Notes under the pieces: generated by a model | What the model saw: only the letters and a program-made list of their open reading frames with translations | Told to the model about the DNA's origin: nothing | Databases searched by the model: none | Position numbers and translations under genes: made by a program | In this document: positions 48,412 through 57,127 of the stretch, piece by piece | How positions within the stretch are numbered: position 1 is the stretch's first letter | Layout of the letters: each line of letters starts with the position of its first letter | Origin: Nodularia spumigena CCY9414 | GTDB lineage: Bacteria; Cyanobacteriota; Cyanobacteriia; Cyanobacteriales; Nostocaceae | Length of the DNA stretch: 64,000 nt | Assembly: GCF_000340565.2 (NCBI RefSeq) | Contig: NZ_CP007203.1 | Coordinates: forward strand, 410,296 to 474,295 | Direction: 5' to 3'

Positions 48412-49104
48412 ATGTTTTACCACAAAAAAGAACCAATTCACGCTGTAAACATTACTGAAGCTGACCCTCGTTTTGCTCAATTATTGCTAGAGCAGTTTGG
48501 GGGAGCAACGGGAGAACTATCAGCAGCTTTGCAATATTGGGTACAATCATTTCATGTAGAAAATGCTGGAATTCGAGATATGCTCCAAGACATTGCTTTG
48601 GAAGAATTCAGCCATTTAGAAATGGTTGGTAGACTGATTGAAGGTCATACCAAAAATATGGATCAAACAGAGGCATACAAAAGCACTCTGTTCGCTGTCA
48701 GAGGTATGGGACCTCACTTTCTAGATAGTCAAGGAAGTGCTTGGACGGCAAATTACTTGAATGAAGGCGGGGATGTAGTTCGGGATTTGAGAGCTAATAT
48801 TGCGGCTGAAGCTGGCGCTCGTCAAACTTACGAAGAATTGATTAAGTTAGCAACAGACCAAGGAACGAAAAATACTTTGGTGCATCTATTAACACGAGAA
48901 GTTTCTCATACTCGAATGTTTATGAAAGCCCTCGATTCATTAGGTAAATTAACCGACCCATTCTTTGGTAATATTCAACCTGATGAAACGGTTGATATTT
49001 ATTACAATCTATCTACAGATGGCGATGGTAAAGACCAGCGTGGCCCTTGGAATTCTGAGCCAGCATTCAACTACATTGCTAACCCCCTAGAACGCAAATC
49101 TTAA
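48412..49104 (+). CDS. Manganese (non-haem) catalase
   Basis: 230 residues, the short cyanobacterial form. It breaks down hydrogen peroxide with a di-manganese site in a ferritin-like four-helix bundle. Likely ligands: Glu in GATGELSAALQYW, Glu and His in LEEFSHLEMV, Glu in IAAEAGARQTYEEL, and Glu/His in TREVSHTRMF. The start MFYHKKEP is as in relatives and has an AGAGG ribosome site. The short C-terminal tail (AFNYIANPLERKS) is also typical. It is downstream of a GlsB-type stress gene, which suggests an oxidative or desiccation stress role. Confidence 0.93.
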   Translation: MFYHKKEPIHAVNITEADPRFAQLLLEQFGGATGELSAALQYWVQSFHVENAGIRDMLQDIALEEFSHLEMVGRLIEGHTKNMDQTEAYKSTLFAVRGMGPHFLDSQGSAWTANYLNEGGDVVRDLRANIAAEAGARQTYEELIKLATDQGTKNTLVHLLTREVSHTRMFMKALDSLGKLTDPFFGNIQPDETVDIYYNLSTDGDGKDQRGPWNSEPAFNYIANPLERKS

Positions 49105-49384
49105 ATACAGCACATTTCATTTTTGTAGGTAGGTTCTGGCGGGCAGTCCTTGCCCTCCCCCACAATATTTTCACTATTGCTTTTTTACCTCATATACCTG
49201 CAAATTGCTGTAAATAAAAATGTTGTGTATTAGTCAAGAATATACAACATTATTTGTAAACAGGGCATAAATCTTTGCCCACACCAAAACATTTAGCAGA
49301 AAACTGTATCTGTGTTTATCTGTGTTTATCTGTGGTTAATTCATTCTTCCTAAAAATTACAATTTAAAATCGGGAGATCGATTT

Positions 49385-49615
49385 GTGATTGTTAATGCTA
49401 CACAAAATGGTTGGGAAATTATTTATCATCGCGCCCATGCTTTGCCAGCTGCTCAATTAGCAGGACAATGGCGACGTAAAAACCCTCCCGCAAGGTTATA
49501 TCAAACCCTGGCGGCAATTTCTCATCATGATGAGTTAGAAAAAGAATGGGAAGAGTATAATCTGAGTGTTGGTGGTGCGCCAATGGACTTTACCCTGAGT
49601 CATGGTCAAGGTTAG
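49385..49615 (+). pseudogene. Truncated DUF3891-like gene
   Basis: 76 residues from a GTG preceded by GGGAG. The start (MIVNATQNGWEIIYHRAHALPAAQLAG) and HHDELEKEWEE match the N-terminal part of DUF3891 proteins, whose usual length is about 230-250. After ALSHGQG-like residues the frame stops and no continuation is found in other frames before the TnpB remnant. It is probably a truncated, non-functional copy; the family's function is unknown. Confidence 0.55.
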
Positions 49616-49639
49616 ATGGTTTTCGGAGATGTCTAATAG

Positions 49640-49815
49640 ATAACTTGTACTAGATAGGGTTTGAAGTTTACTTTCTGCTTCATCCTGGTAATGTCTGCAT
49701 TATCCAGTCCACAGACTAACACTGTCTAACTGACAGCTTTTGACAAATCAATTTTTGATAAATTGATAGCTGCGTTTAAATCTCTATCACACTCAAAACC
49801 GCAATTTTCACATTA
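49640..49815 (-). pseudogene. Remnant of a TnpB-type (IS200/IS605 family) C-terminus
   Basis: On the minus strand, one frame reads CENCGFECDRDLNAAINLSK, the zinc-ribbon and closing Asp motif of TnpB, followed after a stop by VLVCGLDNADITRMKQKVNF. There is a stop codon directly before the first Cys (49813-49815) and another inside. No TnpA, no complete TnpB and no clear element ends are seen, so this is a decayed fragment. Confidence 0.6.
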
Positions 49816-49828
49816 CGAATTATAAATT

Positions 49829-49875
49829 AAAAAGCGCCTGGGAGTGTTGCCGTGTTTCCACCCCAAACGCTTTTT
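49829..49875 (-). terminator. Strong hairpin after purH
   Basis: Arms AAAAAGCG / CGCTTTTT enclose a second paired segment (GGGGTG / CACTCCC). On the minus strand it follows the purH stop by about 108 bp and ends in a T-run. It may terminate purH, or be part of the neighbouring decayed transposon. Confidence 0.5.
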
Positions 49876-49982
49876 ATTTTTAACTTGCTCCTCACACACA
49901 ACTAGACAATACTGCTGTTTGCTCCAAAGACAAGTGTAAGATGTGACAGTTTATCAACTGGCACAAGCTAAATCCCCAAGAT

Positions 49983-51521
49983 TTAATGTAAAAAGTGGCG
50001 GATACCAGTTAATACCATGACTAAACCCAGTTCATTTGCAGCCTTGATGGAATCTTGGTCGCGCAAACTGCCGCCTGGTTGGACAATGGCAGTAATTCCG
50101 GCTGCTGCGGCTGTTTTCACGGAATCATCGAAGGGGAAAAATCCATCACTGGCGAGAATTGCACCTTGAGCTTTTGCGCCAGCTTGTTCTAAGGCAATTT
50201 TAACTGAACCAACGCGATTCATTTGACCAGCACCCACGCCTAAAGTAGTGCGATCGCTTGTAATCACAATAGCATTGGATTTAACGTGTTTACAGACCTT
50301 CCAAGCAAACAATAATTCGGCTAACTCGTCCGGGGTGGGTTGACGTTCGGTGACTACTTGCCATTTACTGGTATCAGCTTGAGCATCATCAGCAGCTTGG
50401 ACTAAAAAACCACCTGCGATCGCTTTCACGGTATCCTGGAAACCACTACTCAAATCTGCTAATGTCAAAATCCGTAGTTTAGATTTCGCCGCCAAAATTT
50501 CTTGGGCTTCAGGTTCACAACCAGGCGCAACCACACATTCTAAAAATGTCTTAGTTAACTCATTCGCTGTCGCTGCATCAATGGGGCGATTAAGTGCCAC
50601 AATTCCCCCAAAAGCTGAAACCGAATCAGCATTAAAAGCTTTTTGATATGCTTCCACCAGGGTAGTTCCCACAGCTACACCACAGGGGTTTGTGTGTTTA
50701 ATCACCGTGGCTGCTGGGGTATCAGTAAACTCAGCAATAATTTGGCGGGCGGCTTCTAAATCAACCAAATTGTTATAACTCAGTTCCTTACCTTGTAATT
50801 TCGTCGCCGCAGCCCAACCCGTGGGAGTAGTCCCGCTTTGATACCAAGCAGCAGCTTGATGGGGGTTTTCACCGTAACGCAGAGATTGCAATTGCTGCCC
50901 AGAAAGGTTATATTCCTGGGGTAGAGAATCTTGAGATTGTTGGCTGAGATAAGCTGCTATCGCTTGATCATAACTAGCTGTGTGAGAGAAACCTTTTAAA
51001 GCACATTTTTGGCGAAACTCCAGAGATGCAGAATTGTTGTTTTGCCTTAATTCCTGCAAATATTCCTCATACTGTGCTGGGTCGCATAATACCGTGAGAT
51101 GGGCAAAATTTTTCGATGCAGCCCGTAACATCGCCGGTCCACCGATATCAATTTGTTCCACCGCTTCAGATAAAGTTACCCCAGGTTTAGCAATAGTTTC
51201 CTCAAAGGGATAAAGATTCACTACCACTAAATCTATGGGGCGAATTTGGTTATTTTCTAAATCTGTCAAATGTTGGGGAATATCTCGCCGCGCCAAAATT
51301 CCGCCATGAATGCGAGGATGTAAGGTTTTAACTCGACCACCTAAAATTTCAGGTGAACCCGTATAATCAGAAACCTTGGTGACAGGTAGCCCCGCATCCT
51401 TGAGGGTTTGGGCGGTTCCCCCACTACTGATTAAATCAAAATTAAATTCTTCGACCAAGCGACGAGCCAGGTCAACTATACCAGTTTTGTTAGATACACT
51501 CAGCAGTGCTAGACGCGCCAT
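49983..51521 (-). CDS. purH: Bifunctional AICAR transformylase / IMP cyclohydrolase
   Basis: 512 residues. It performs the last two steps of IMP synthesis. The N-terminal MGS-like cyclohydrolase domain (LALLSVSNKTGIVDLARRL; ILGGRVKTLHPRIHGGIL) is followed by the transformylase domain with KHTNPCGVAVG and SNAIVI, and GGSLRD near the end. Complete, with no frameshift. A single gene; downstream lies a hairpin and upstream a repeat-rich region. Confidence 0.96.
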   Translation of the reverse strand: MARLALLSVSNKTGIVDLARRLVEEFNFDLISSGGTAQTLKDAGLPVTKVSDYTGSPEILGGRVKTLHPRIHGGILARRDIPQHLTDLENNQIRPIDLVVVNLYPFEETIAKPGVTLSEAVEQIDIGGPAMLRAASKNFAHLTVLCDPAQYEEYLQELRQNNNSASLEFRQKCALKGFSHTASYDQAIAAYLSQQSQDSLPQEYNLSGQQLQSLRYGENPHQAAAWYQSGTTPTGWAAATKLQGKELSYNNLVDLEAARQIIAEFTDTPAATVIKHTNPCGVAVGTTLVEAYQKAFNADSVSAFGGIVALNRPIDAATANELTKTFLECVVAPGCEPEAQEILAAKSKLRILTLADLSSGFQDTVKAIAGGFLVQAADDAQADTSKWQVVTERQPTPDELAELLFAWKVCKHVKSNAIVITSDRTTLGVGAGQMNRVGSVKIALEQAGAKAQGAILASDGFFPFDDSVKTAAAAGITAIVQPGGSLRDQDSIKAANELGLVMVLTGIRHFLH

Positions 51522-52314
51522 GTTTTAGTTCCTCTGATGTAGGCTTTGAAGCGAAAGATCATCAGTTTTACATAAGCCTTGGTTCACTTCAAGACCAGAT
51601 TACAGAACTCAGGGAGTGATAAATAAAAAAAGGCTGTAAACCATGAGGAGAATAAAAATGCGATCGCCTCAACAATCATCTTCTCAAGTCTGCGATTAGG
51701 CGATTCCTGCGGAGCGCTTCGCTATCGCTATTTCATACAACTACAAATATTCTCAAATGATTTGATGTGTTTTAGAAGGCGATCGCAAATAACCTCTCCG
51801 AACTCAGCTATTTTTGCTTGCTTAATCTTTGCTGAAAACAGATAACTTAAATGTAGGACTTACGCAACTGGCACAGGCGATGCCTGCGGCGGGCTACGCC
51901 TACGCTAAATTAAAGTACATTTGTATTATACAAGCGATGCAACTGGCACAAATAGGGAGCGGGCGTAGCCCGGCTACGCGACAATTTAAATTAAACCAAG
52001 CACATATTAAATTAAACTAAGCACATAGGAATACTTGGGCGTTTGAGTTGTTGAATTAAATTAGGACTTACGCAATAACTCTCTGCAACCCTCTTTCCTT
52101 CTCCCTTGGCGCTAGCCTCTCCCTTTGGGAGAAGGGGAGACGCTACGCGAACGTGGTTCGTTTTTTCATAATTTTGCGTAAGTCCTGATTCATTATATCG
52201 AAATACATAAGTTGGATAATTAATTTGGACATCTTTCGTGGGACTTACGCAGAAGGTAGATTTCAGAGAGTATGAACGCGCCCTACTCCCCACTCCCCAC
52301 TCCCCATTCCCTAG
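51522..52314. repeat. 793-bp repeat-filled gap
   Basis: It contains the GGCGATTCCTGCGGAGCGCT repeat (51699-51728), a solo A-type end (51855), two ACGCAACTGGCACA / GATGCAACTGGCACA repeats with GGCTACGC palindromes (51860-51980), an intact A-type element (52063-52186), another solo A-type end (about 52239), and ACTCCCC tandem repeats (about 52285-52305). No gene was found. Confidence 0.75.
52063..52186. mobile_element. MITE-like element A, copy 3
   Basis: 124 bp with ends AGGACTTACGCAA / TTGCGTAAGTCCT (outer part TTTTGCGTAAGTCCT). It is in opposite orientation to the copy at 44418, with GTGGTTCGTTTTTTC near its right end. Confidence 0.85.
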
Positions 52315-53022
52315 CTAATCTTTCCACAATGCAATTCCACCTAATAAACCAGTGATATTCGGGATGAGTTTGACGTTTAAGGGTAGCTCAAGATTTACTC
52401 TGACAGCTTCACCGCCGCCAATGTAAAGGTAATCATAATTGAACAGACTTTGTAAAGAGGCGATCGCTTTATCTAAACGCTTATTCCATCTTTTATCACC
52501 AATTTTTTCTAACTCTGTGCGTCCGAGTTGTTCTTCATAGGTTTTCCCTTTGCGAAATTGATGATGTCCCATTTCCATATTTGGCACAAGTTTACCATTG
52601 ATAAATAAAGCCGAACCAAAACCTGTACCCAAGGTAATTACCAATTCTAAGCCTTTACCTGTTACTGCCCCAAAACCCTGCATATCGGCATCATTAATCA
52701 CTCGTACAGGCTTGTTGAGACGTTGTGATAATGCTGTTTCTAAGTCAAATCCAATCCAATCTCGATATAAGTTAGCGGCTGTTTCTGTGACTCCCTGGCG
52801 CACTACACCAGGAAAACCGACGGAAACGCGATGAAATTCGCCTTGAGATGCTGCTAACACTTCCATAGCATCAATAATCATTTCTGGTTTAGCCGGTTGG
52901 GGTGTCTCTAAACGCATCCTTTTGGTTATGGGATTTCCTGTAATATCTAAAACCAGCGCTTTGACACCACTACCGCCAATATCAACTGATAGGGTACGAA
53001 TAGATTCATGATCTTCAACCAT
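52315..53022 (-). CDS. ppgK: Polyphosphate glucokinase (ROK family)
   Basis: 235 residues. It phosphorylates glucose with polyphosphate (and often ATP). ROK-type motifs: SVDIGGSGVKALVLD (phosphate 1), NDADMQGFG, and TLGTGFGSALFING. The length and the EMGHHQFRKGKTYEEQLG segment match polyphosphate glucokinases. It ends with ITGLLGGIALWKD. It diverges from the creatininase-family gene; the gap (53023-53217) is purine/pyrimidine-rich repeat DNA. Confidence 0.88.
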   Translation of the reverse strand: MVEDHESIRTLSVDIGGSGVKALVLDITGNPITKRMRLETPQPAKPEMIIDAMEVLAASQGEFHRVSVGFPGVVRQGVTETAANLYRDWIGFDLETALSQRLNKPVRVINDADMQGFGAVTGKGLELVITLGTGFGSALFINGKLVPNMEMGHHQFRKGKTYEEQLGRTELEKIGDKRWNKRLDKAIASLQSLFNYDYLYIGGGEAVRVNLELPLNVKLIPNITGLLGGIALWKD

Positions 53023-53217
53023 TGACTTTTTTCCTTCTTACTGCTTGGTGTACTAGAGACTGAAGAGGCAGGGGAGCACCGGAGCAGGGAGGAGTTAGAA
53101 GTTACTTTAAACTTCCGGTTACTTAAAAACCATTCCTCTTCTCCCCTGCACCCTGCCCCCTGCCCCCGTTCCTCTTCTCAAATCTCGTTAACATAAAAAT
53201 GACGCGATAGTAGTAAG

Positions 53218-54021
53218 ATGCACAGCTTTATTCCCCCAGAACGGTTTTTTCCCTACCTAACTTGGACTGATATCCAGGCTATGCCGGATAAGGAAAATGT
53301 GGTAATCATTCAACCAGTGGGGGCGATTGAACAGCATGGCCCTCATTTACCTCTGATTGTTGATGCTGCTATTGGTGTAGGAGTTCTGGGAGCAGCCCTG
53401 AAAAAACTGGATGTTAGGATTCCCGCCTATGCTTTACCCACTCTCTATTATGGTAAATCGAATGAGCATTGGCATTTTCCCGGAACGATAACTTTAAGTA
53501 CTCAAACCCTGACAGCAATTATTATGGAAATGGGTGAAAGTATTTACCGGGCTGGGTTTAGAAAATTGGTGTTGATGAATTCCCACGGCGGACAACCCCA
53601 AGTTATGCAAATGGTGGCGCGGGATTTGCATATTCAATATGATGATTTTTTGGTGTTTCCTTTGTTTACTTGGCGTGTGCCTCATATCACCAAAGAATTA
53701 TTAACACCGAAGGAAGCAACTCAAGGAATGCACGCGGGAGATGCGGAAACTAGCATTATGTTGGCGATTTTACCAGAACAGGTCAAAATGGATTTAGCTG
53801 TTGCAGAGTATCCACCAGAACAACCCCAAAGCAGTTTACTGAGTTTAGAGGGTAAGTTACCTGTGTCTTGGGCGACGCGGGATGTGAGTAAAAGTGGTGT
53901 AATTGGCGACGCGACCACCGCAACGAAGGAAAAAGGCGATCGCATCCTGGAATCTGTCTCTGATGGTTGGGTACAAGCCATTCAAGATATTTACGCTTTT
54001 CAACCACCCCAACCCCGGTAA
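53218..54021 (+). CDS. Creatininase-family amidohydrolase
   Basis: 267 residues. Metal ligands are visible in GAIEQHGPHLPLIVDA, in SHGGQP and in HAGDAETS. The family covers creatininase and enzymes opening cyclic amides, for example in riboflavin/F420 or mycofactocin pathways; the cyanobacterial member's substrate is not known. Complete, soluble, no operon partner. Confidence 0.88.
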   Translation: MHSFIPPERFFPYLTWTDIQAMPDKENVVIIQPVGAIEQHGPHLPLIVDAAIGVGVLGAALKKLDVRIPAYALPTLYYGKSNEHWHFPGTITLSTQTLTAIIMEMGESIYRAGFRKLVLMNSHGGQPQVMQMVARDLHIQYDDFLVFPLFTWRVPHITKELLTPKEATQGMHAGDAETSIMLAILPEQVKMDLAVAEYPPEQPQSSLLSLEGKLPVSWATRDVSKSGVIGDATTATKEKGDRILESVSDGWVQAIQDIYAFQPPQPR

Positions 54022-54339
54022 TCTAATTCTCCCCTCTCCTTAATAAGGCTACCGTGTACACACAAATGATTGAGTTACCCCAAATCTTTTTTTGTAGGGT
54101 GCGTTAGGACTAAAGTCCATAACGCACCCTACCAAATGAAAGGTTTTTGGACTTGTGTGTATACCGTGGTTCCTTAATAAGGAGAGGGGCTGGGGGTGAG
54201 GTTCTGTCTTTTCCCAGAGGAGTTGGGGGTAAGGTGCGGTTGAGGTAGATAACCAACACCCCATATCTTTTTCTAGATTTGCTAATGTAAAGATAGTACA
54301 AACAAGATTAATGGTGGCTCACACTAAGAGATAATAATT
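54022..54339. other. Gap with B-type MITE
   Basis: It contains the hairpin repeat split by element B (54049-54170) and a G-rich tail. No gene. Confidence 0.7.
54049..54170. mobile_element. MITE-like element B, copy with 12-bp direct repeat
   Basis: 122 bp with ends CTACCGTGTACACACAAAT and ACTTGTGTGTATACCG. The interior palindrome (GTAGGGTGCGTTAGGAC / GTCCATAACGCACCCTAC) is a shorter version of that in the 28640 copy. A direct repeat TCCTTAATAAGG flanks it (54037-54048 and 54171-54182). Confidence 0.8.
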
Positions 54340-54843
54340 ATGACGGCATTTGAACCTCAGAGCCTTCGTTCTTATAGCCAAGAGGATGTGCAGCGAATTC
54401 TCCAGTTAGCGATCGCTCGTCAAGCTGATGACCAAGATAAGGAATTTTCTTATCAGCAACTTTTGGAAATTGCTAAAGAGTTAGATATATCACCAGATGC
54501 TCTAAATCTAGCAGAAATTGACTGGCGATCGCAACATAGCGAAATTCAACAGAGAGAAGCTTTTAATTCCTACCGTCTAGGAAGATTTAAGAAACGTGTT
54601 GGTAATTACGCAATTATTAACAGTTTTTTGATGCTGCTAGATATCGTCGGTGGTGGCGGTCTTGCTTGGTCATTGTATTTTTTACTATTTTGCGGCTTGA
54701 CATTAGGGCTGGATATTTGGAATACCTTTCAAACCAAAGGTGAAGAATACGAAATGGCTTTTCAAAAGTGGAATCGCAAACATCAAATTAAACAAACCAT
54801 TAACACAGTTGTGAATAAGTGGTTTAAATCCTTACAAATTTAG
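54340..54843 (+). CDS. 2TM-domain protein
   Basis: 167 residues. The N-terminal 75 residues are hydrophilic and helical (YSQEDVQRILQLAIARQA; FSYQQLLEIAKELDISPDALNLAEID), like a SHOCT/DNA-binding type helix pair. Next is a 2TM domain with two hydrophobic helices (about 90-127), then a basic tail (KWNRKHQIKQTINTVVNKW). Such proteins are small membrane proteins of unknown function; some are fused to sensor domains. Single gene. Confidence 0.75.
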   Translation: MTAFEPQSLRSYSQEDVQRILQLAIARQADDQDKEFSYQQLLEIAKELDISPDALNLAEIDWRSQHSEIQQREAFNSYRLGRFKKRVGNYAIINSFLMLLDIVGGGGLAWSLYFLLFCGLTLGLDIWNTFQTKGEEYEMAFQKWNRKHQIKQTINTVVNKWFKSLQI

Positions 54844-55010
54844 TTAATTGAGAGCAAAGTTTTGGTCAGAAAATCATCCTATTTTTTGATAAAAACCTCT
54901 AGATATTTTCTAGAGGAATTATCTAATTTGCCCACGAATCTCACCACTAGGGAAACTGGTTGATTATTTTTGAGAGTACCTCATAAACCTGCAATACGCT
55001 GTAATTGTAT

Positions 55011-55403
55011 TTATCCGTTACTTTGTAAATATTCAATCGCCGCCTCTAATTTTGAAGGGTAACTTTCAGCAAACTTTTCAAACCAAAGACCTTCGGAAGA
55101 AAACGGATCTAATTTCTTTAACCATTTCTGTGCTTCAACCTTCAAAGCTTCTAGTTTTTGGGCTTTAATTTGAGCTTGGCGAATTTTTTCCTGTTCTAAT
55201 TCTTGCTGTTTTTTTAACTCCTCAGCTTCATCTTTTGCTGCAAAATCAGCCCTAAGTTCTGCCAAAACCCTATCATCTAAAGATAAAGATTTTGGTGGTT
55301 GTGGAGTAAATGATTTAGCTGAATTTTTCTGTGGTTGTGGTTTTACGGGTTTGGCTTCATATTCAGCTTTGAGTTCAGCTAGTATCTTATCCATAGAATC
55401 CAT
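55011..55403 (-). CDS. Slr1339-type salt-stress protein (probable)
   Basis: 130 residues. Two repeats of a LAELKAEY/LAELRADF motif (residues 5-16 and 45-55) flank a Pro/Lys-rich linker. A coiled-coil region (60-95) follows, then a conserved-looking end (LDPFSSEGLWFEKFAESYPSKLEAAIEYL, about residues 97-127). The pattern fits cyanobacterial proteins annotated as Slr1339-family salt-stress proteins; I recognise this from memory and cannot check it. The start may be the ATG at 55403 or the one three codons later. Confidence 0.65.
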   Translation of the reverse strand: MDSMDKILAELKAEYEAKPVKPQPQKNSAKSFTPQPPKSLSLDDRVLAELRADFAAKDEAEELKKQQELEQEKIRQAQIKAQKLEALKVEAQKWLKKLDPFSSEGLWFEKFAESYPSKLEAAIEYLQSNG

Positions 55404-55826
55404 GCTTTTAAATTAGTAAGTCACGGCGTAAATAGAGTAACAAGTTAAAACTTGAAAAAGCAGATTATATAGCGTATAATAGCCTGCCAGGTCAAGAATT
55501 ATCTGTGTTTATCTCAGGACTTACGCAAAATCATGAAAAAACGAACCACATTCGCGTAGCGTCTCCCCTTCTCCCAAAGGGAGAGGCTAGCGCCAAGGGA
55601 GAAGAACGCGTTGGCGCTAGCCTCTCCCCTTGGGAGAAGGACACGAAGGAAAGAGGGTTGCAGAGAGTTATTGCGTAAGTCCTATATCTGTGTTTATCTG
55701 TGGTTAATTAATTCTTCTCCCCTTCTCCCAAAGCCGAGGAAGACGCGAACGCAAAAGCGAACGCGTACGTAAACAGGCGATAACTGCTATATCAGCCTTG
55801 AGACTTTTAACGAACGCCTAACGGTG
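55404..55826. other. Gap with A-type MITE
   Basis: It contains the 168-bp A-type element (55516-55683) and palindromic repeats (CTTCTCCCAAAG with AACGCGAACGC-like parts, about 55715-55770). No gene. Confidence 0.7.
55516..55683. mobile_element. MITE-like element A, copy 4
   Basis: 168 bp with ends AGGACTTACGCAAAATCATG and GTTATTGCGTAAGTCCT. The left subterminal GAAAAAACGAACCAC matches copies 2 and 3. The core contains two family-C palindromes in opposite orientation. Confidence 0.85.
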
Positions 55827-56432
55827 CTAATCGGTAATAGCATTGAGTAGCACTTCCGATAGACTAACATCTTCCATATCTTCCATTGTAATGGTGTCGC
55901 AGATATCAAATTTAGCGCCAGCGCTTTGGAGGTCATCATCTAAGATTTTCAGAAAGCGGGTAGCTTGTGCATCTGTACCAACTTGAATGAAAGAAATACC
56001 TAATTCTTGCTCGGTATCCAGACGGCGAGAGGTTTCAATAATTACCTTCATTACCGCTTTGCGGTCATCTGGTTCGCCATCAGTAACTACCAAGATGATT
56101 TCACCATTGGGCTTAGTTTGACCCGAACTTTTACGTTGAAAGTAATCATCCGTGGCGTGTTTCAGCACAGATGCTAAGTCTGTAGAACCAGAGGGGTCAT
56201 TTTCTTGAAAGATTTGTGTTACCTTAGCGGCTGTCACATTATCATAGCGCTTGAATCTACCGGAAAATAAATATATAGTGATGCCATCTGGATCAAATTG
56301 CTCGCACTTACTCGCTAAGGCTAAAGTGGATTCTTGTGCTGATACCCATCTAGTTCTACCACCTTTTTGATCTGGGGTAGCCATGCTACCGCTTTTGTCG
56401 ATAATTAGTGTATAGTCTCGATTTTCGAGCAT
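55827..56432 (-). CDS. VWA-domain protein
   Basis: 201 residues, essentially one von Willebrand factor A domain. The metal-ion-dependent adhesion site has DKSGSM (about 12-17), the Thr in GSTDL and the Asp in VTDGEPDD. No signal peptide or membrane segment is seen, so it acts in the cytoplasm. Such stand-alone VWA proteins often work with AAA/MoxR ATPases or tellurite/stress proteins; none is adjacent here. The function is unknown. Confidence 0.85.
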   Translation of the reverse strand: MLENRDYTLIIDKSGSMATPDQKGGRTRWVSAQESTLALASKCEQFDPDGITIYLFSGRFKRYDNVTAAKVTQIFQENDPSGSTDLASVLKHATDDYFQRKSSGQTKPNGEIILVVTDGEPDDRKAVMKVIIETSRRLDTEQELGISFIQVGTDAQATRFLKILDDDLQSAGAKFDICDTITMEDMEDVSLSEVLLNAITD

Positions 56433-56631
56433 AATTTAATTTTCCCCTGATAACTTTGTATTTTCACTATAGCAACCCGATTTGATGCGATTAATTGACT
56501 CAGGGCTTTTCTCGGTAGTTTCTGAGCAATGTTCGGGTTATTTTGGCAAAATGTGGGGCGGGGAAAATATGGGCGCAAGCGATCGCCCGCGATTTGGGTT
56601 AGACTAAGAAAAGCGATCGCTTGCAATGTGA

Positions 56632-56988
56632 CTATTCCTCTAAGTCAATCCAAATACTACCTTCTTCCACACGCACAGGGAAAACCGATAGTGTCTTTGA
56701 CTGTGAAATCTTAGATAGAATTGTACCGACAACAGGTGGCCAGGGACACCAGTCCTGAACCTCACCAGTACGGAGGTCAAAAGCACTGCGATGAATAGGA
56801 CAAACAATTGCCCCACCTTCAGTAATTTTACCATTTTTCATCGGCATTTTTAAATGAGGGCAGGTATTATCCACAGCATAAACCTGACTCTCGTGGTTCA
56901 CAAGCAAAATTTTCCTTGTACCAACTTTTACCACTTGTCTCCCCTCTGATGCTAGCGCATCAGCCGCAAGAACTTTAGTCCAGGTCAT
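56632..56988 (-). CDS. Rieske [2Fe-2S] ferredoxin-like protein
   Basis: 118 residues from the ATG at 56986-56988, which has GGAG six bases upstream; an earlier ATG (57000) is possible. The Rieske motifs CPHL and CPIHRSAF are 17 residues apart and hold the two Cys/His pairs for the cluster. The protein is soluble with no transmembrane anchor, so it is a ferredoxin-type electron carrier rather than a cytochrome complex Rieske. The partner oxygenase or reductase is not next to it. Confidence 0.88.
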   Translation of the reverse strand: MTWTKVLAADALASEGRQVVKVGTRKILLVNHESQVYAVDNTCPHLKMPMKNGKITEGGAIVCPIHRSAFDLRTGEVQDWCPWPPVVGTILSKISQSKTLSVFPVRVEEGSIWIDLEE

Positions 56989-57127
56989 GAGGTTCTCCAT
57001 TCTGAATGATCTGCTTTCAGTTTCTCGCAATTGTTACCAGTGCGATCGCCTGGATTAACTTAGTTAACTGAATGTTTTGGCGGTAGGATCTTAATAAGGT
57101 GTAAACTTATTCAGACTGGCCGCTCTT

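Noticed and set aside
49887..49899. GCTCCTCACACAC, resembling the conserved single-stranded motif of the small RNA Yfr1
   Set aside because: The flanking 5' hairpin and 3' terminator hairpin of Yfr1 are missing on this strand, and the gene context is different.
54049..54303. Short minus-strand frames over the B-type element
   Set aside because: They arise from the palindromic element and its flanks; no conserved protein and no start signals.
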